Assembly: GCF_026151205.1 (NCBI RefSeq) | Contig: NC_087078.1 | Span: 372,001-436,000 of the forward strand | From: Bolinopsis microptera | Taxonomy: Eukaryota > Ctenophora > Tentaculata > Lobata > Bolinopsidae | Direction: 5' to 3' | DNA: 64,000 bases | Shown: piece by piece, positions 11,070-22,869 of the stretch | Numbering within the stretch: the stretch's first letter is position 1 | Layout of the letters: every line of letters starts with the position of its first letter | The notes under the pieces: model-generated | What the model saw: the letters and a program-made list of their open reading frames with translations, nothing else | Databases searched by the model: none | What the model was told of the DNA's origin: nothing | Program-made: the position numbers and the translations under genes

Positions 11070-14000
11070 GAGAAGACTCCTTATATTCCAACATTATAAA
11101 CATTATAAACTCCTCGGATACTGCCGGCGTTATGTGTGTTATAAATGAATCTAGATACGTCTGCGTGCCGTGTCTATTGTAGGCCATGTCGAGAGCAGTG
11201 GCGTAACTAAGGTACGGCGCTGCGGGGCCATTGGTCGAGAGGGCGGATCAGCTAATCAGAAAATCAGGAACACTGCGCACAAACAAAACGATATATAACG
11301 ACACTTAGACAGATTGAGAATTAAACACAGTAAGAAGACACAGACAATTCAACTGTGTTGGGGTTTCTAGTCATCGGTATTACAAAAACGTATCTATTAA
11401 ACACAGTAAATATGGTGGTGTATCTAATTACATCGCAACATGCACGACACAGTTTTATATATTGGATAACGTTTTTGTTTTCGATAAATAATAAAAAACT
11501 TATTTTTTTGTGTTTATCATTATAACAGCTTAATTTTGATTTTAATTGATTTTAAGATAAGGAACGATTTTAAGGTTTAGATTTAAATGCGAAGAAAAGT
11601 TAAGAAACGTAAGTTGAGAAATACAAATGTTATAATCGTACTGTTTATGAAGGAGCACTGTTGGAAAAGATAAAATCGTGCTCATTATGTCGAAAATCTA
11701 GTTAAAAACTGAACAGATCAGGAAATTGCGATCAGTAATGAGTTTTACATTTTTACACTGCGGATTATGGGCAGATAACCCTAACCCTAATATATGCTCC
11801 AGCCACCATGACTAACATAATAACACTTTCTGTTTAGCAGGGATCCATTAATCATGATCGTTAAGAGAAATATTTAGATATTTCTAGCTGTGTTTCATCC
11901 GGATATAAGATTTAGTAACGGTAATCAGCGGTTAAGAAACGGTTATGAGTCAGCCATTAACCGGGTTACCATGGTCACGTGCCATTAACCGGGTACTAGT
12001 CAGATTAATAACCGGCTGCGGATGACGAATAACAAAACTTATCGATTATCACACTCATATTTTAGAAGTAAAAACTTTCGTGTAATTGTTTGTAAGCGGC
12101 AAGTAACTAAGCATCCGTTAGACTGTGACTCCTACTTAGTTTCCCAATATGTCACATGTGAACATGTGAACATGTGACAGCTGGACTATCGATTAAACAA
12201 GGTGTCCGGTAAAACAAACCTATTGAAACCTTATAACACGTAAAATGAAACCGAAACACTAAAACAAGTGAGCAAGTGCTGACTCAAGGTGGTGTGTAAA
12301 ATGCATAAATATTATTATACTGGTTTGTGTGATCTGTAATATGGCTATGGTAGAATTACCTTCATATTCACAATGTATGGATAATGTTACCATGGTTACC
12401 CACCCCTATGAGATTCTATTTTTAGAGAAGGAAAGTACCAAAAATAGAGAAATAATTCATATTTCATTGCTATAACAGATAACTAATAATTGTAGAAAAT
12501 GCCTTATCAATTTTAAATGGTTCTTGATGTATGACTTGAGTTTATTCTACAACAGGACCATAACACAGAGAAGAGGAGGAAAAGACAGGGCACAGAGAAG
12601 AGGAAGAGAAGCTACTACTACTACTACTACTAGCCCACAGATCGGCTAAATGGGTGATCAGTACGCAGCTCCCGAATACAGAGCTGCTCTCCTCCGATCC
12701 GGCGTGTGAGTAACCATGGTAACACTTACACACTTATACACTTACACACTTACAAACTTACACACTTACACACTTCTTATTCGTTACTTAGAGTTGTAAT
12801 TTTAGTTTGCTTGGATTAATTTAAATAAGGCTTCCAAGTTTTCGGATACTCCGCAAAATCTTTGATCTATATAATACGTATTGTGTAAAATTCGTAAAAA
12901 AAGTGTATTGCTAAAACTTCGCACGCGTTCCCAATACTTGCGCAAATATTTAGTTTAAATAGCGTGCGGAAGACTTTTAAAAAACTTTGCAGAGAATTTG
13001 TTGAGCCGCGCGCATTAAATGTTTGAATGAATAATTATAGTATCGTCTGCAAATTGATAACTATAATTCAATAATTCTGATGACAGTGATTTTGCAGGAA
13101 CCTTAAACAAACCGGTTAAAGCAATCACTACATTGACAGAAGCACGTTTTACAATGAACAAATCAAGGAAATAATAGCATTAAATATCTTTTATCAGACT
13201 TCATGGATACCAGGTAACCAAGGTAACCAGGTAACCAGGTAAGCAGGGTAACCAGTGGATACTTCAATTCTAAAATTTAACTGCGATATCCTTGCTCTCG
13301 TACCACTGTGAAGTAGTGTATACGTAGTGTTGCTATGGTGACAAGAGTATAAGTCAGGTCGGGGCTAGCAACCGACTAATCAATCAATCATACTGTAACA
13401 GGTTGGTTATTGTAATTGGTTGGCTGATCTTTGTCCAAACATTTATTAAATCGATGCTAATTTATGTAAAATCTAATTTATCAACACAATAAAAGAATAA
13501 AGATCGCTTAAGCCACGCCGAGGGGCACACAATAAAGATAGCTTAAGTCACGCCGTAGGGCACACAATACAAACAGCTGATTAACGAGCCAGCTATAGTG
13601 GGTAATAGGTACACAAACATTAACCCTCATGTGATATTGATTAATTCTTATTGTACATGCTGTACTTGTTAAGTCTCCCTAATAACCCAGCCTCAAAACC
13701 CCGTGCTATCTGAATACCCCGTTAACTTTAAGTAGGTAGGCAAGAGTTCACAATATCTGAATATCATTCAGCGTGCCTTATGCTCTTATGCTAACGTTAT
13801 TAACGTTACTAATTATAATATAGTAATATAACAGCCATGCGAGAAGACACAAAATTCTATTTATTGCTAATGATTATTCTTGCTACGGATTATATAAATG
13901 GTGCAATCTATAATTAGTGAAACTGAGTGAGGTGGTAACCATGGTAACTATGCAAATAACAATAATACCAGGTGTTATAAGAACTTTCTGACTTTCTGAA

Positions 14001-14504
14001 TAGTAATACTAATAGTAGGTACAATAATAGTAGGGCAACAGAAAGTTGCCAATAATACTATAAAATTAGCTAAAGGGTAAATACTCATCATCCCAGGCTC
14101 GCACATGTGCTGAGTGTTATAACCTTATAGAGGGGAGGAAGCTAACAGTGTTGTTTGATAAATCAGTTTTTACCGCATCAAAACTATAATAATAACTTAT
14201 ATCCCTCTGTACATGTAAAAGTTGCGGTCGTTAATTTCAATATAATAACTTTACTGTTGACCGCAACAGTAAAGTAATGCCATTACCAATTACCATATCT
14301 GGCATTCGCTCAATCGAAACGTGGAAACGACCAGTGATCGTTGACAGTGGCGTAACGAAGTAGTAGTAAGTAGTAAGTAGTAAACCCGCGATGGGTTTGT
14401 CCCTAAAATTGAACAAATTAGGTGATTTTAGAGGATACGGTGTTAAAGTTGTGGTATCATTAAAATGGTACAGAATAAATACGGATTTATATCACCTTAA
14501 TAAC
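11070..14504. other. Non-coding region
   Basis: No gene is supportable. The stretch contains X-box palindromes at 12386-12399, 12710-12723 and 13935-13948, a short GGTAACCAG run near 13211-13250, CACTTACA repeats near 12722-12770, and a duplicated phrase near 13500-13565 (AAAGATCGCTTAAGCCACGC and AAAGATAGCTTAAGTCACGC). Confidence 0.55.
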
Positions 14505-15137
14505 ACCAGAATGTGTGTGTGTGTGTGTGTGTCTGATCGTCTGTGTGTAATTTCCGAACGGTTATACAAAAAAAACGGTAATAGTTACGGGACTGGTTTT
14601 TTCGGTAAAGTGCAGACAAAACTCTGACGAAGCCAATAAGCAAATTTTATAAAAATCGGCCGGTGGTAAGTGGTTTAATTGATGGTTTTGTACCACAAAA
14701 CATGTTACATAAAATGGCTTGAGAAGAACGGCAAGAGTTACGGGGCTAGCTCTCTCTCTCTCTCTCTCTCTCTGCATAATATTCTGTAGCGTATATATTA
14801 CATGGCGTATATATTACATGGTCATATAATACTATAAACTTATTAGGGGAGGGAGTGCTCAAACGGTCTGTTTGGACTGTAGAGAGAGTTCATACTTTCA
14901 TACGACAATGTAATGCATGTTCACAAATATGATAGGCTGGTGTGGTGCATGGTGTTAAGGGTTAATTTCTATTGATTATTGATTAAGAATTACTATCTTT
15001 TAAGCATACTATTGGATACGTGAGGGCACTCCGAATAGAATTACTCGCCTAATCCGGGTTTTGACTCAGCGGGTAATTACTACTACCCTTTTTAACTGCG
15101 GCAGTGAAATCCCGGCCGTAGGCCGGGTTACACTAGT
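14505..15137 (+). mobile_element. Helitron-like non-autonomous element, copy 2
   Basis: This is the inverted partner of 7079-7783. The 3' end has a GC-rich hairpin (CCCGGCC-GTA-GGCCGGG, 15112-15128) followed after five bases by CTAG and then T. That is the arrangement expected at a Helitron 3' terminus (hairpin, short spacer, CTRR, host T). No terminal inverted repeats or target duplications are seen, which also fits. Internal (GT)n and (TC)n tracts are expanded relative to copy 1. The 5' boundary near CAGAATGTG is approximate. Confidence 0.5.
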
Positions 15138-15361
15138 ATATATATATAGTCAACGCGTTGTTTTACTGACAGTAGTGGCTGACAAACAATATATATTGTT
15201 AATTACAGAGGGTCTTTTTCTTTATTGTCACCATAAAGTGAGAACGTTTTGAGTTAGGAACTCCAAAATTTACAGACACATTTGGTTTGATAATTGAAGT
15301 GCTTTCATAGAATTTCAAGTTGGTCGTTTACAATTTAACCGAGTTATGACAATTTTAAGAT
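15138..15361. other. Non-coding spacer
   Basis: AT-rich spacer between two mobile elements with a TATATATATA tract at its start. No gene is seen. Confidence 0.4.
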
Positions 15362-15369
15362 CTGGCGGA

Positions 15370-16322
15370 GGGTGACCGACAACTGAACCCAATTGAACCT
15401 AGTTCCCACACAGTTAACAGGCTCCCAATCAGCTTAATTGGGTGACCAATCAGCTTAAATCTCAAAACGACAACTGAACCCACGTTATACTTATATCACA
15501 ACTGTACCGAAATCGGAAATACGACAACTGAACCCAACGATCGGATTTTCAGGTTCTCCTTCTTCGCAGGGGACCAGAGACAAAAGAAAATCGCGATTAT
15601 TTTTGACGGACTATACATAAAATTTGTCGCAAAGAATGGGAAAAATCGCGATCCCCTACATGCCGCGATTTCCTTTTGTCCCTGCAGGGGACTGTGGTCA
15701 TTATTACTATAGGATAGATCATGACCACTGTAATTTAGAGCATTGGAGCCCTGTGCTTACCCCGGTAAAATATTAACAAGTGGAGAAAAACGTTAAACTT
15801 CGTTTTCTCCGCATGACCATTGCTTCTCTAATCCTGCATACAGATCACTTTTCAACAGGATGTTCGCTACTACAATACCATTAGTTGAGGTAAGCCCACT
15901 CACTTAAAAAGGGTAAGATCCCCAGTTGACTTGGCCATGTTATGAGGCTGGGTGAATGGGGCGAATATGTTGCAGGTCTTTGCCTGGGGTCAATATTACC
16001 AAGCTGTCAAAATATCATTAGTGAACTAGTAGCTCACTAGTCACTACTCAAAAAGACAAATAAACCTTGTTATTGCAGCTGTCTCAATAGACGGAGAAGA
16101 CGTATATATTTTTGTTGAATATTATAACTAGAAACCAGGCAGCAGCTAAACTAGAGCGGTATTTGGAAACCTGTTTATCTGTTAGTTATTTCTAACTGAC
16201 GCGGACAATTGGGTTCAGTTGTCGTTTCAAAGTTAATTAGGTAGACTGATTGGGTTTAAGATTATTTTCCCAAGCTACCCTGTCTAGAAAAAGTCCAAAT
16301 TAGGTTCAGTTGTCCGGTAGCC
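15370..16322. mobile_element. hAT-type TIR element (953 bp), non-autonomous
   Basis: The left end GGGTGACCGACAACTGAACC and the complement of the right end GGCTACCGGACAACTGAACC are near-identical inverted repeats. Perfect 8-bp duplications CTGGCGGA flank it (15362-15369 and 16323-16330). The subterminal phrase ACAACTGAACCC recurs near both ends, as in many hAT elements. It has no transposase ORF, so it must be mobilised in trans. A second MITE is nested inside. Confidence 0.8.
15575..15684. mobile_element. Nested hAT-type MITE (110 bp), 8-bp TSD
   Basis: Ends CAGAGACAAAAGAAAATCGC and (complement of the right end) CAGGGACAAAAGGAAATCGC are inverted repeats. The 8-bp duplications CAGGGGAC lie at 15567-15574 and 15685-15692. 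It inserted into the larger element around it and is related to the MITE at 19212-19359. Confidence 0.85.
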
Positions 16323-16554
16323 CTGGCGGATACATAATCTCGGCACTTAATCTGTAGGTTATGCGACACTTAACTACTTGGTCATCTGTCTACAGAGTGA
16401 TCTGCCAATACCCTGATCAACAAGGGAGACTTTAGTTCACATTGTCTGTATTGCAGCGTTACCATGGTAACACTGCTAGTTACATTGTCTGTATTGCAGA
16501 CACAGTTGTTTTTGTGTCGGTTGTTTCCTAGTTCAGCTGTGTAAACAGACTGCA

Positions 16555-16995
16555 ATGTTGATATCACGTGACGGTTACATTACAAACTGTATCTCTGCTG
16601 GAACACTATGCTGCAGCAATATAATTAGGAGGGTCTCTCAATCAGACCCCTTTAAAGAAACTAGCGAGTCTTGTCACCATAACGACACTAGCGAGTCTTG
16701 TCACCATAACGACACTAGTGACTCTTGTCACCATAGCAACACTAGTGAATCTAATGAAGGGTCAGTAATACGAACAGTAAGAGCACGTGCTCAGCAGCTG
16801 TTAGGACAAGACAACACCCCACAACAGAGAGAACAGCAGTGTTACCATGGTGACTGGACAGCTAGAGATACAGACTGTAAGACAGCAGTAAGCTGGCAGA
16901 GTGGATTTGGAAAGTGCGTGGGACTTGTTCTGTCTCTCAAACAGTGGGAACACAGTTCCCTCCTTCACAAAGCTGGCTTACTCTCCAACTTGTAA
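16555..16995 (+). CDS. Hypothetical ORF with HHND repeats
   Basis: This 146-codon frame has no recognised domain. Residues 37-65 repeat a nine-residue unit (TSESCHHND) encoded by 27-bp units containing GTCACCATAACGAC, a degenerate X-box. The part after it (VRARAQQLLGQDN and onward) is less repetitive and has mixed composition. The end ACTT/GTAAGC could be a splice donor instead of a stop. It could equally be a chance open frame across a minisatellite. I have no functional assignment. Confidence 0.25.
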   Translation: MLISRDGYITNCISAGTLCCSNIIRRVSQSDPFKETSESCHHNDTSESCHHNDTSDSCHHSNTSESNEGSVIRTVRARAQQLLGQDNTPQQREQQCYHGDWTARDTDCKTAVSWQSGFGKCVGLVLSLKQWEHSSLLHKAGLLSNL

Positions 16996-19203
16996 GCGTT
17001 CTTTATTTACATCACTTATAGTTAGGGATTTCACTTTGAGAATTAGCATTTCAATATGCTGCTTAGCAGCAAGTTAGCAAGTTAGCAAGTACCGGCTATT
17101 TTCTCATCATTAACACGAAGCATTAGAAGGTCTAAAATTGCAAAAATGCGCTTTGAAATGTTGTTCCGACTTCCGTTCAACAGAATATTAGAATTAGATT
17201 GGCGTTCAGGCAGATAAATATAGTTCAGGGCAAATAAATATTCAACACCTATTTATGTAAGATAACATTCTGTTTGCAAACTGCAATAACATCGCCTCAA
17301 TATTGCAACAAAATTAAAGCTTTAACTCGGCGAGTGGTAGCATGTATGTATGTGGTTAATCTGTCAGTCAATAAGCAAAATACTTATCCAAAAACGATTT
17401 CATAATAACTTATTAAAGCATGTTTTGTAATTAAATTTCGCGTGTCAAATATTTTTTGAGTGCGACAACTTTTAGGTCGCGTGCAGATTTTCTTCAGTGC
17501 AGTTAAATTTAACATGTCGAGATGGTATCCCAGAACTGATTACTAACCACGCAGTCAAAAACCTGTCATCATTACAGGCAGTCACTAACACACAAGGCTG
17601 TAGTCACTAACACACAAGGCGTGGATTGTAGTGTTGCTCTACGAGTACTCTACTACAACACTATACTCTAATCCTGTAATCTGGCAAACTACTAAGACAT
17701 AAGAGTAGAATGTAAGAATGTTAGAGTGCAGACGTCCCGACGTCCGCGTAATGAATTTTGCCAGGAACAATCCAAGATGAAAATATTTAAAGAATGTCTC
17801 ATAATTTTACTTTGGGTTGGATAACATAGCAGTAGTGGCTTTTCAGATCCTACGGACGTGAGGTTAGTGAGATTAGTGAGGTTAGTGAGGTTAGTGAGGT
17901 TAGTGAGGTTAGTGACACTAACATACTACTTCAAGTAGTCTTCACATATAATGATACTCAATGAGAACTATCGTATTATTATTATGAAGGGTCTCAATAA
18001 GGGGTCTCGACTGCCTAGGCGTCAAACCTTGGCAGTCGGTAGTTTTCCTCTGGCCCGGGATCAGCTGACCCTAGGGACCAGAGGGTAAAGGTGTAGAGAC
18101 TATGTGTATCTACAAATCTTTCGAGGTTGTTTTTACAAGAGACAGGGCTTGCTACGCAAGGAAAGAAAACCGGGAGAAACAATCACAAATTATACAAATA
18201 AATATTATAAAACCTAGCAAAAAGAAATTCAAATAATCCTACACTACTACAAATGTTATTATTATTATTATGTAGAACCCTTTACAGTTCCGTGGAAGAC
18301 TACAGGACACTAAACCTATTACAGAATGAATTATCAGTATCTTAACATAACATCGGCACTTTCTATCAGATTTAACAAAGTCGGCTTCTCAAATAATTAC
18401 TCCGAAGAAAGCATATTTTATATTTAGAGAGTTTCCAAGTAACGCATAGACAGTGGAAACCTTTAAAAAAGAAACCTCTCATAAAATTGATAATGAAAAT
18501 AAATACTTTTTCGGTATGTTTTTACCACGTTGACTGGAATTTTCACACATGTAAAAAAAGAAGTGATATATTGTGTCTCATGAGTTTGGTAGCCATGGTT
18601 ACTACCCCGTACACTCTCCCGACCCTTCGTAGCTGTGATTATCAGCACTGTCTCCTTGAAATGGTGTTTACCAGAAGTAGTAGTGAAGTAATACCAGTGA
18701 AGTAGTAGCGAAGTAATACCAGTGGAGTTCTGCTGTTTTTAGTTTAAACTATTGTCGATAATTTAGAGGGCTTTTCTGATACGAACTGGCACAGAATTAT
18801 ATATTAGCACTTAGTAGTGTAGTAGAGTTATTCTGTACATTTCTGCAGTTTCTCTAAGTATCCAGGATGGATGGGTGATCACTACTTATAGGTACAGCTA
18901 CTAATATTGTAAAATCCGGATTGGAGTATTATTTATGAGTCGCATTGTTGTAATGTATTCTGTGTAAAATTATCTTTATCCCGGTATCTACTAATATTGT
19001 TACAAAACTAAATACAGCCAACACGAGAAAAAAATAAATCAATCACGCATTCTTCATAACTACTATTACTACCCCATAATACTCTGACGTTGAGTTTGGT
19101 AACCATGGTTACTACCTCATTAGTCAATTTGAAAACTTTATTAGTAATCAATTTTCTCTTTAAAAGGTTAAAAGGTGCGATGAGCTCCTACTCTTCCTTT
19201 GTA
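16996..19203. other. Non-coding region
   Basis: No gene is supportable. A short GTTAGTGAG tandem repeat (about seven units) lies at 17860-17915, and an X-box palindrome at 19099-19112. GTAGTGAAGTAATACCAGTG is duplicated near 18680-18725. Confidence 0.5.
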
Positions 19204-19211
19204 GTCCTTAC

Positions 19212-19359
19212 CAGGAACAAAAGGAAATCGCGGCATGTACGGAATCGCGATTTTTCCATTATTTGCGACAAATTTTATGTATAGTTTAATATACCGCGAA
19301 ATGTAATTCGCGGTATCGCGATTTTTGGCCAAAATAATCGCGAAATCCTTTTGTTCCTG
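19212..19359. mobile_element. hAT-type MITE (148 bp), perfect 8-bp TSD
   Basis: The left end CAGGAACAAAAGGAAATCGC and the complement of the right end CAGGAACAAAAGGATTTCGC are inverted repeats. Perfect duplications GTCCTTAC lie at 19204-19211 and 19360-19367. The CGCGATTTTT-type interior is shared with the nested MITE at 15575-15684, so both belong to one family. Confidence 0.9.
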
Positions 19360-19367
19360 GTCCTTAC

Positions 19368-19953
19368 ACGTTAAGTCGTTAAACAGGCAAATCTGAATGA
19401 TAGGTAGGCAGGGGTGCTTTCACCACTCCTCAGCTCGTGCCCTAACATTTTCCATCTAGCCTCCGCGATCCTCCCTGTCTGTTTCTACAGGTTCTCTTAC
19501 TAATAATACTCACAACAAAGTATCAGTTTAAGAAGCTGATTAGGGTTAGTAACCATGGTTACTGGGGGGTGAGGAAGCGTCCTTGACTGCTCTGAATCTA
19601 AGACAACTGTAAAATCGGAGGAATAATAAAGACGGATAATTATGCAATCTTAGGAGAAATACTTCGATAAAACAAAAGCTTTGAGGTATTCCGGCAACAC
19701 TTCCACTTGCCTAACTATTGTCAAAGTGTCAACACTTATTAGGACCTGTAACTGCAGGCTATACTTGTCACCTTCCCGGCTATTTCACTATTTCTGAGCA
19801 GAGTGTTCAGTAGTACCAACTGAACACTGAGCTGAGTGTTCAGTAGTGGACAACTACTCACAACTACTGTTGTTGGTCGTGCATAAAATGTAGTGTCGAA
19901 TAACAGATACTAAAAGATGGAACTACAGCATTACCAAGTTACCAGTGTTTATC
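19368..19953. other. Non-coding stretch
   Basis: No gene is seen. An X-box palindrome, GTAACCATGGTTAC, lies at 19549-19562, and a GAGTGTTCAGTAGT duplication near 19798-19848. Confidence 0.5.
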
Positions 19954-20192
19954 GGCAGTATCCGAGTAGCCTGACATGTGTTCGCGAACAGGTGTTCCCG
20001 AACCCTAACCCTAGCCCTAACTCTAACCCTAACTCTAACCCTAACCCTAACCCTAACCCTAACCCTAGCCCTAACTCTAACCCTAACCCTAACCCTAGCC
20101 CTAACCCTAACTCTAACCCTAACTCTAACCCTAACCCTAACCCTAACCCTAACTCTGTTCAGGAACACATGTCGGGCTACTTGGATACTGCC
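19954..20192. mobile_element. TIR-bounded element with telomere-like core
   Basis: The left end GGCAGTATCCGAGTAGCCTG (to 19991) is repeated in inverted form at the right end (20155-20192), with about 34 of 38 positions matching. Between the arms lies a CCCTAA array with CTCTAA and CCTAGC variants (about 20000-20154). The flanking 8-mers AGTGTTTA and AGTGCCTA could be a decayed duplication. The long open frames on both strands here are products of the 6-mer repeat. Confidence 0.7.
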
Positions 20193-20522
20193 AGTGCCTA
20201 TTTAATGTATTCACTCACTCTTCTACCAGAACTAGTTGTGTCAGTGACTTTATTGACGGGAATAAAAATAGAATTAATAAAACAAAACAATAGAAAAAGC
20301 AGCATTCCTGATAAATATTCTGGTCGTGTCAAGAATGCATAAGGAATCCCGCTGTGGTAAGTAACCATAGTAAGGTAGTTTAGCAAGCCAGTTCTCTCTT
20401 TTAGGTGGCTTCAACCCAGTTAGCTTTATTTATAGGATGATACCTACAAACCTAAATATCAAGTATACGCTCTCCTAATTGATGTGCTGTTATAAGTGTG
20501 ATGATGAGCACCCACAACCCAG
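20193..20522. other. Non-coding spacer
   Basis: No gene is visible between the telomere-like element and the CAGGTAAGC array. The sequence CTAAATATCAAGTAT at 20452 reappears in complement just after the array (21281), so the array lies between inverted flanks. Confidence 0.45.
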
Positions 20523-21272
20523 GTATCAATCAGGGTAAGCAGGTAAGCAGGTAAGCAGGTAAGCAGGTAAGCAGGTAACCAGGTAAGCAGGTAAGCAGGT
20601 AAGCAGGTAAGCAGGTAAGCAGGTAACCAGGTAACCAGGTAACCAGGTAATCAGGTAACCAGGCAACCAGGTAACCAGGTAACCAGGTAAGCAGGTAAGC
20701 AGGTAAGCAGGTAAGCAGGTAAGCAGGTAAGCAGGTAAGCAGGTAAGCAGGTAAGCAGGTAAGCAGGTAAGCAGGTAAGCAGGTAAGCAGGTAAGCAGGT
20801 AACCAGGTAACCAGGTAATCAGGTAACCAGGTAAGCAGGTAACCAGGTAAGCAGGTAAGCAGGTAAGCAGGTAAGCAGGTAAGCAGGTAAGCAGGTAAGC
20901 AGGTAACCAGGTAACCAGGTAACCAGGTAACCAGGTAATCAGGTAACCAGGCAACCAGGTAACCAGGTAACCAGGTAAGCAGGTAAGCAGGTAAGCAGGT
21001 AAGCAGGTAAGCAGGTAAGCAGGTAAGCAGGTAACCAGGTAACCAGGTAAGCAGGTAAGCAGGTAACCAGGTAAGCAGGTAAGCAGGTAAGCAGGTAAGC
21101 AGGTATCCAGGTAAGCAGGTAAGCAGGTAAGCAGGTAAGCAGGTAAACAGGTAACCAGGTAACCAGGTAACCAGGTAACCAGGTAACCAGGTAAGCAGGT
21201 AAGCAGGTAAGCAGGTAACCAGGTAACCAGGTAAGCAGGTAAGCAGGTAAGCAGGTAAGCAGGTAAGCAGGT
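20523..21272 (+). repeat. CAGGTAAGCAGGTAAGC minisatellite
   Basis: About 750 bp of a near-perfect 8-bp unit, AGGTAAGC, with interspersed AGGTAACC, AGGTAATC and AGGCAACC variants. On the plus strand nearly every unit reads CAG/GTAAGC, an excellent match to the 5' splice-site consensus. Variants are clustered, giving a higher-order pattern. Confidence 0.95.
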
Positions 21273-22256
21273 AGAATACTTGATATTTAGGTTTTATATT
21301 CGCATTATATTCAGGTATTCGGATAAGAAATATATGTACACTTTATATAACCATAATAAATAGGTTATATCGTTATTACTTACTCGTTAATCGCCCAATA
21401 AAAGCAAAATAAAGTAATGTGTGCTGAGTTTTGCTATTGTGAGATGTTGTTTAACAGCGACTGTTAAAAGTATATATTGGGTTTTACTGATTACTTGACT
21501 ACTACAGGTTACTGGGACTGGAGAAAACCAACCCCTTGTATCCTAGCAACCCCTTGTAACCTAGCAACCCCTCGTAGTGTAGAAACCCGCTAACTAAAAG
21601 TTCATGATGAGATTAAACCTAGCTTCAATAAGCCAGCTAGCTTCATTAAACCAGCTTACCTGCTAAGCTTTATTCGAGGAAAGTTAAAATCGGTTACTGT
21701 CATGAAGATGCCAGCGAGCTAATAGGTGAGACCGAGCTAATAGGTGAGACCGAGCTAATAGGTGAGATCAGTGCGCGGTTCTACTTATAGACTAATGGCA
21801 AAGCCGCGCACTGGTGACGACTATAATTAGCTCGGTCCCACCTAGTTACATCTTTTGTTCTAATTTATTTTCATCATTCCTTTTGCTCCGTACTGTAGAA
21901 AAGTAGAAATTATGGATTTTATTTGACTGCAAATTTTTAAGTATTTCCTAAACAATACTTAAACTGCATCAAAATAAATCAATCACGACCAAAGTTATGA
22001 TTATTCATAGCGTGGGCATCACAGTTATAGGTTGATGAGTGCGGAACCGCGCCATAAATATTATTAGTCTCTTATCTTATCTTATCTTATGAGTAGTAGT
22101 ATTGTTTATATTATGTAGATAAGATGCGTAATAAGAAATTATCATATTGACACACAATATTCTACTTTAAGCTCACTGATTTCTCATTTTGTTTATAAGG
22201 TCTATTTATAATTATAGGGAACTTATAACGAAAAGAAAGAATGGTTCCTAGGATCC
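21273..22256. other. Non-coding region
   Basis: No gene is visible. At 21716-21775 three units of GAGCTAATAGGTGAGACC are followed by a GC-rich inverted repeat (AGTGCGCGG and CCGCGCACT, 21769-21813) and an inverted CTCGGTCCCACCTA, which suggests a degraded foldback element. Confidence 0.5.
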
Positions 22257-22264
22257 GATCAATA

Positions 22265-22393
22265 CCTAAGATGAGAAGTACATGTCATACCTGGTACGGA
22301 CTTGTACGGTTAAAATAAAGGTACGGACTAGTACCGGTGTACGTACTTGTACGGTATTTTGAAAAGTACGAACAGTACGTATTTCTCATCTTA
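22265..22393. mobile_element. Small MITE (129 bp), 8-bp TSD
   Basis: TAAGATGAGAAGTAC at the left is matched by the complement of the right end (TAAGATGAGAAATAC). Perfect duplications GATCAATA lie at 22257-22264 and 22394-22401. The interior repeats GTACGGAC and GTACTTGTACGG. Confidence 0.75.
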
Positions 22394-22869
22394 GATCAAT
22401 ATGTATCTCATATTTGAGAATCAATCTTTAAGACTATAACAATGAGAACCTCCTTTATACTGAGTCACTATTATTATAAATCACAAACCACTAATAATAC
22501 AGTTATTACACTGTGATAAATCGCTGAAGTTCAATAAAATATTGGTGATTTATATGTGAGGTGTGGTCTCACAAGTGTTTTCAAGCTCATGGAAAATAAT
22601 TAATTTGGACTAATTCATCCACTAATCACCTTCCAAGCTCAACTTAAAAAAACTTTAAAGGTTTACAAGGTTTACAAGGTTTACAAGGTTTACAAGGTTT
22701 ACAAAAAATAGATCTATATTACAGAGAGATAATGTCAGATCAGCATAGCTAAAGGTCAAAGTCCGAAATCCAAATAGAAAATCCGTTACCATTAAGGTGT
22801 TTGATGAGTGTAAAGAAAAAGTGAAAATGAAGGGGCTGTGGAGGAGATGTGATATCCCGTACTGAGACA

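Noticed and set aside
19923-20342. Long open frames on both strands (Asn-Pro, Arg-Val and Leu-Thr repeats)
   Set aside because: They are translations of the CCCTAA-type array; all three have the repeat's composition and no initiation context.
20526-20954. 142-codon LPAYLLTC-type frame
   Set aside because: Direct translation of the CAGGTAAGC minisatellite.
20523-21272. Possible CRISPR array
   Set aside because: Units are contiguous with no unique spacers, and the DNA is eukaryotic.
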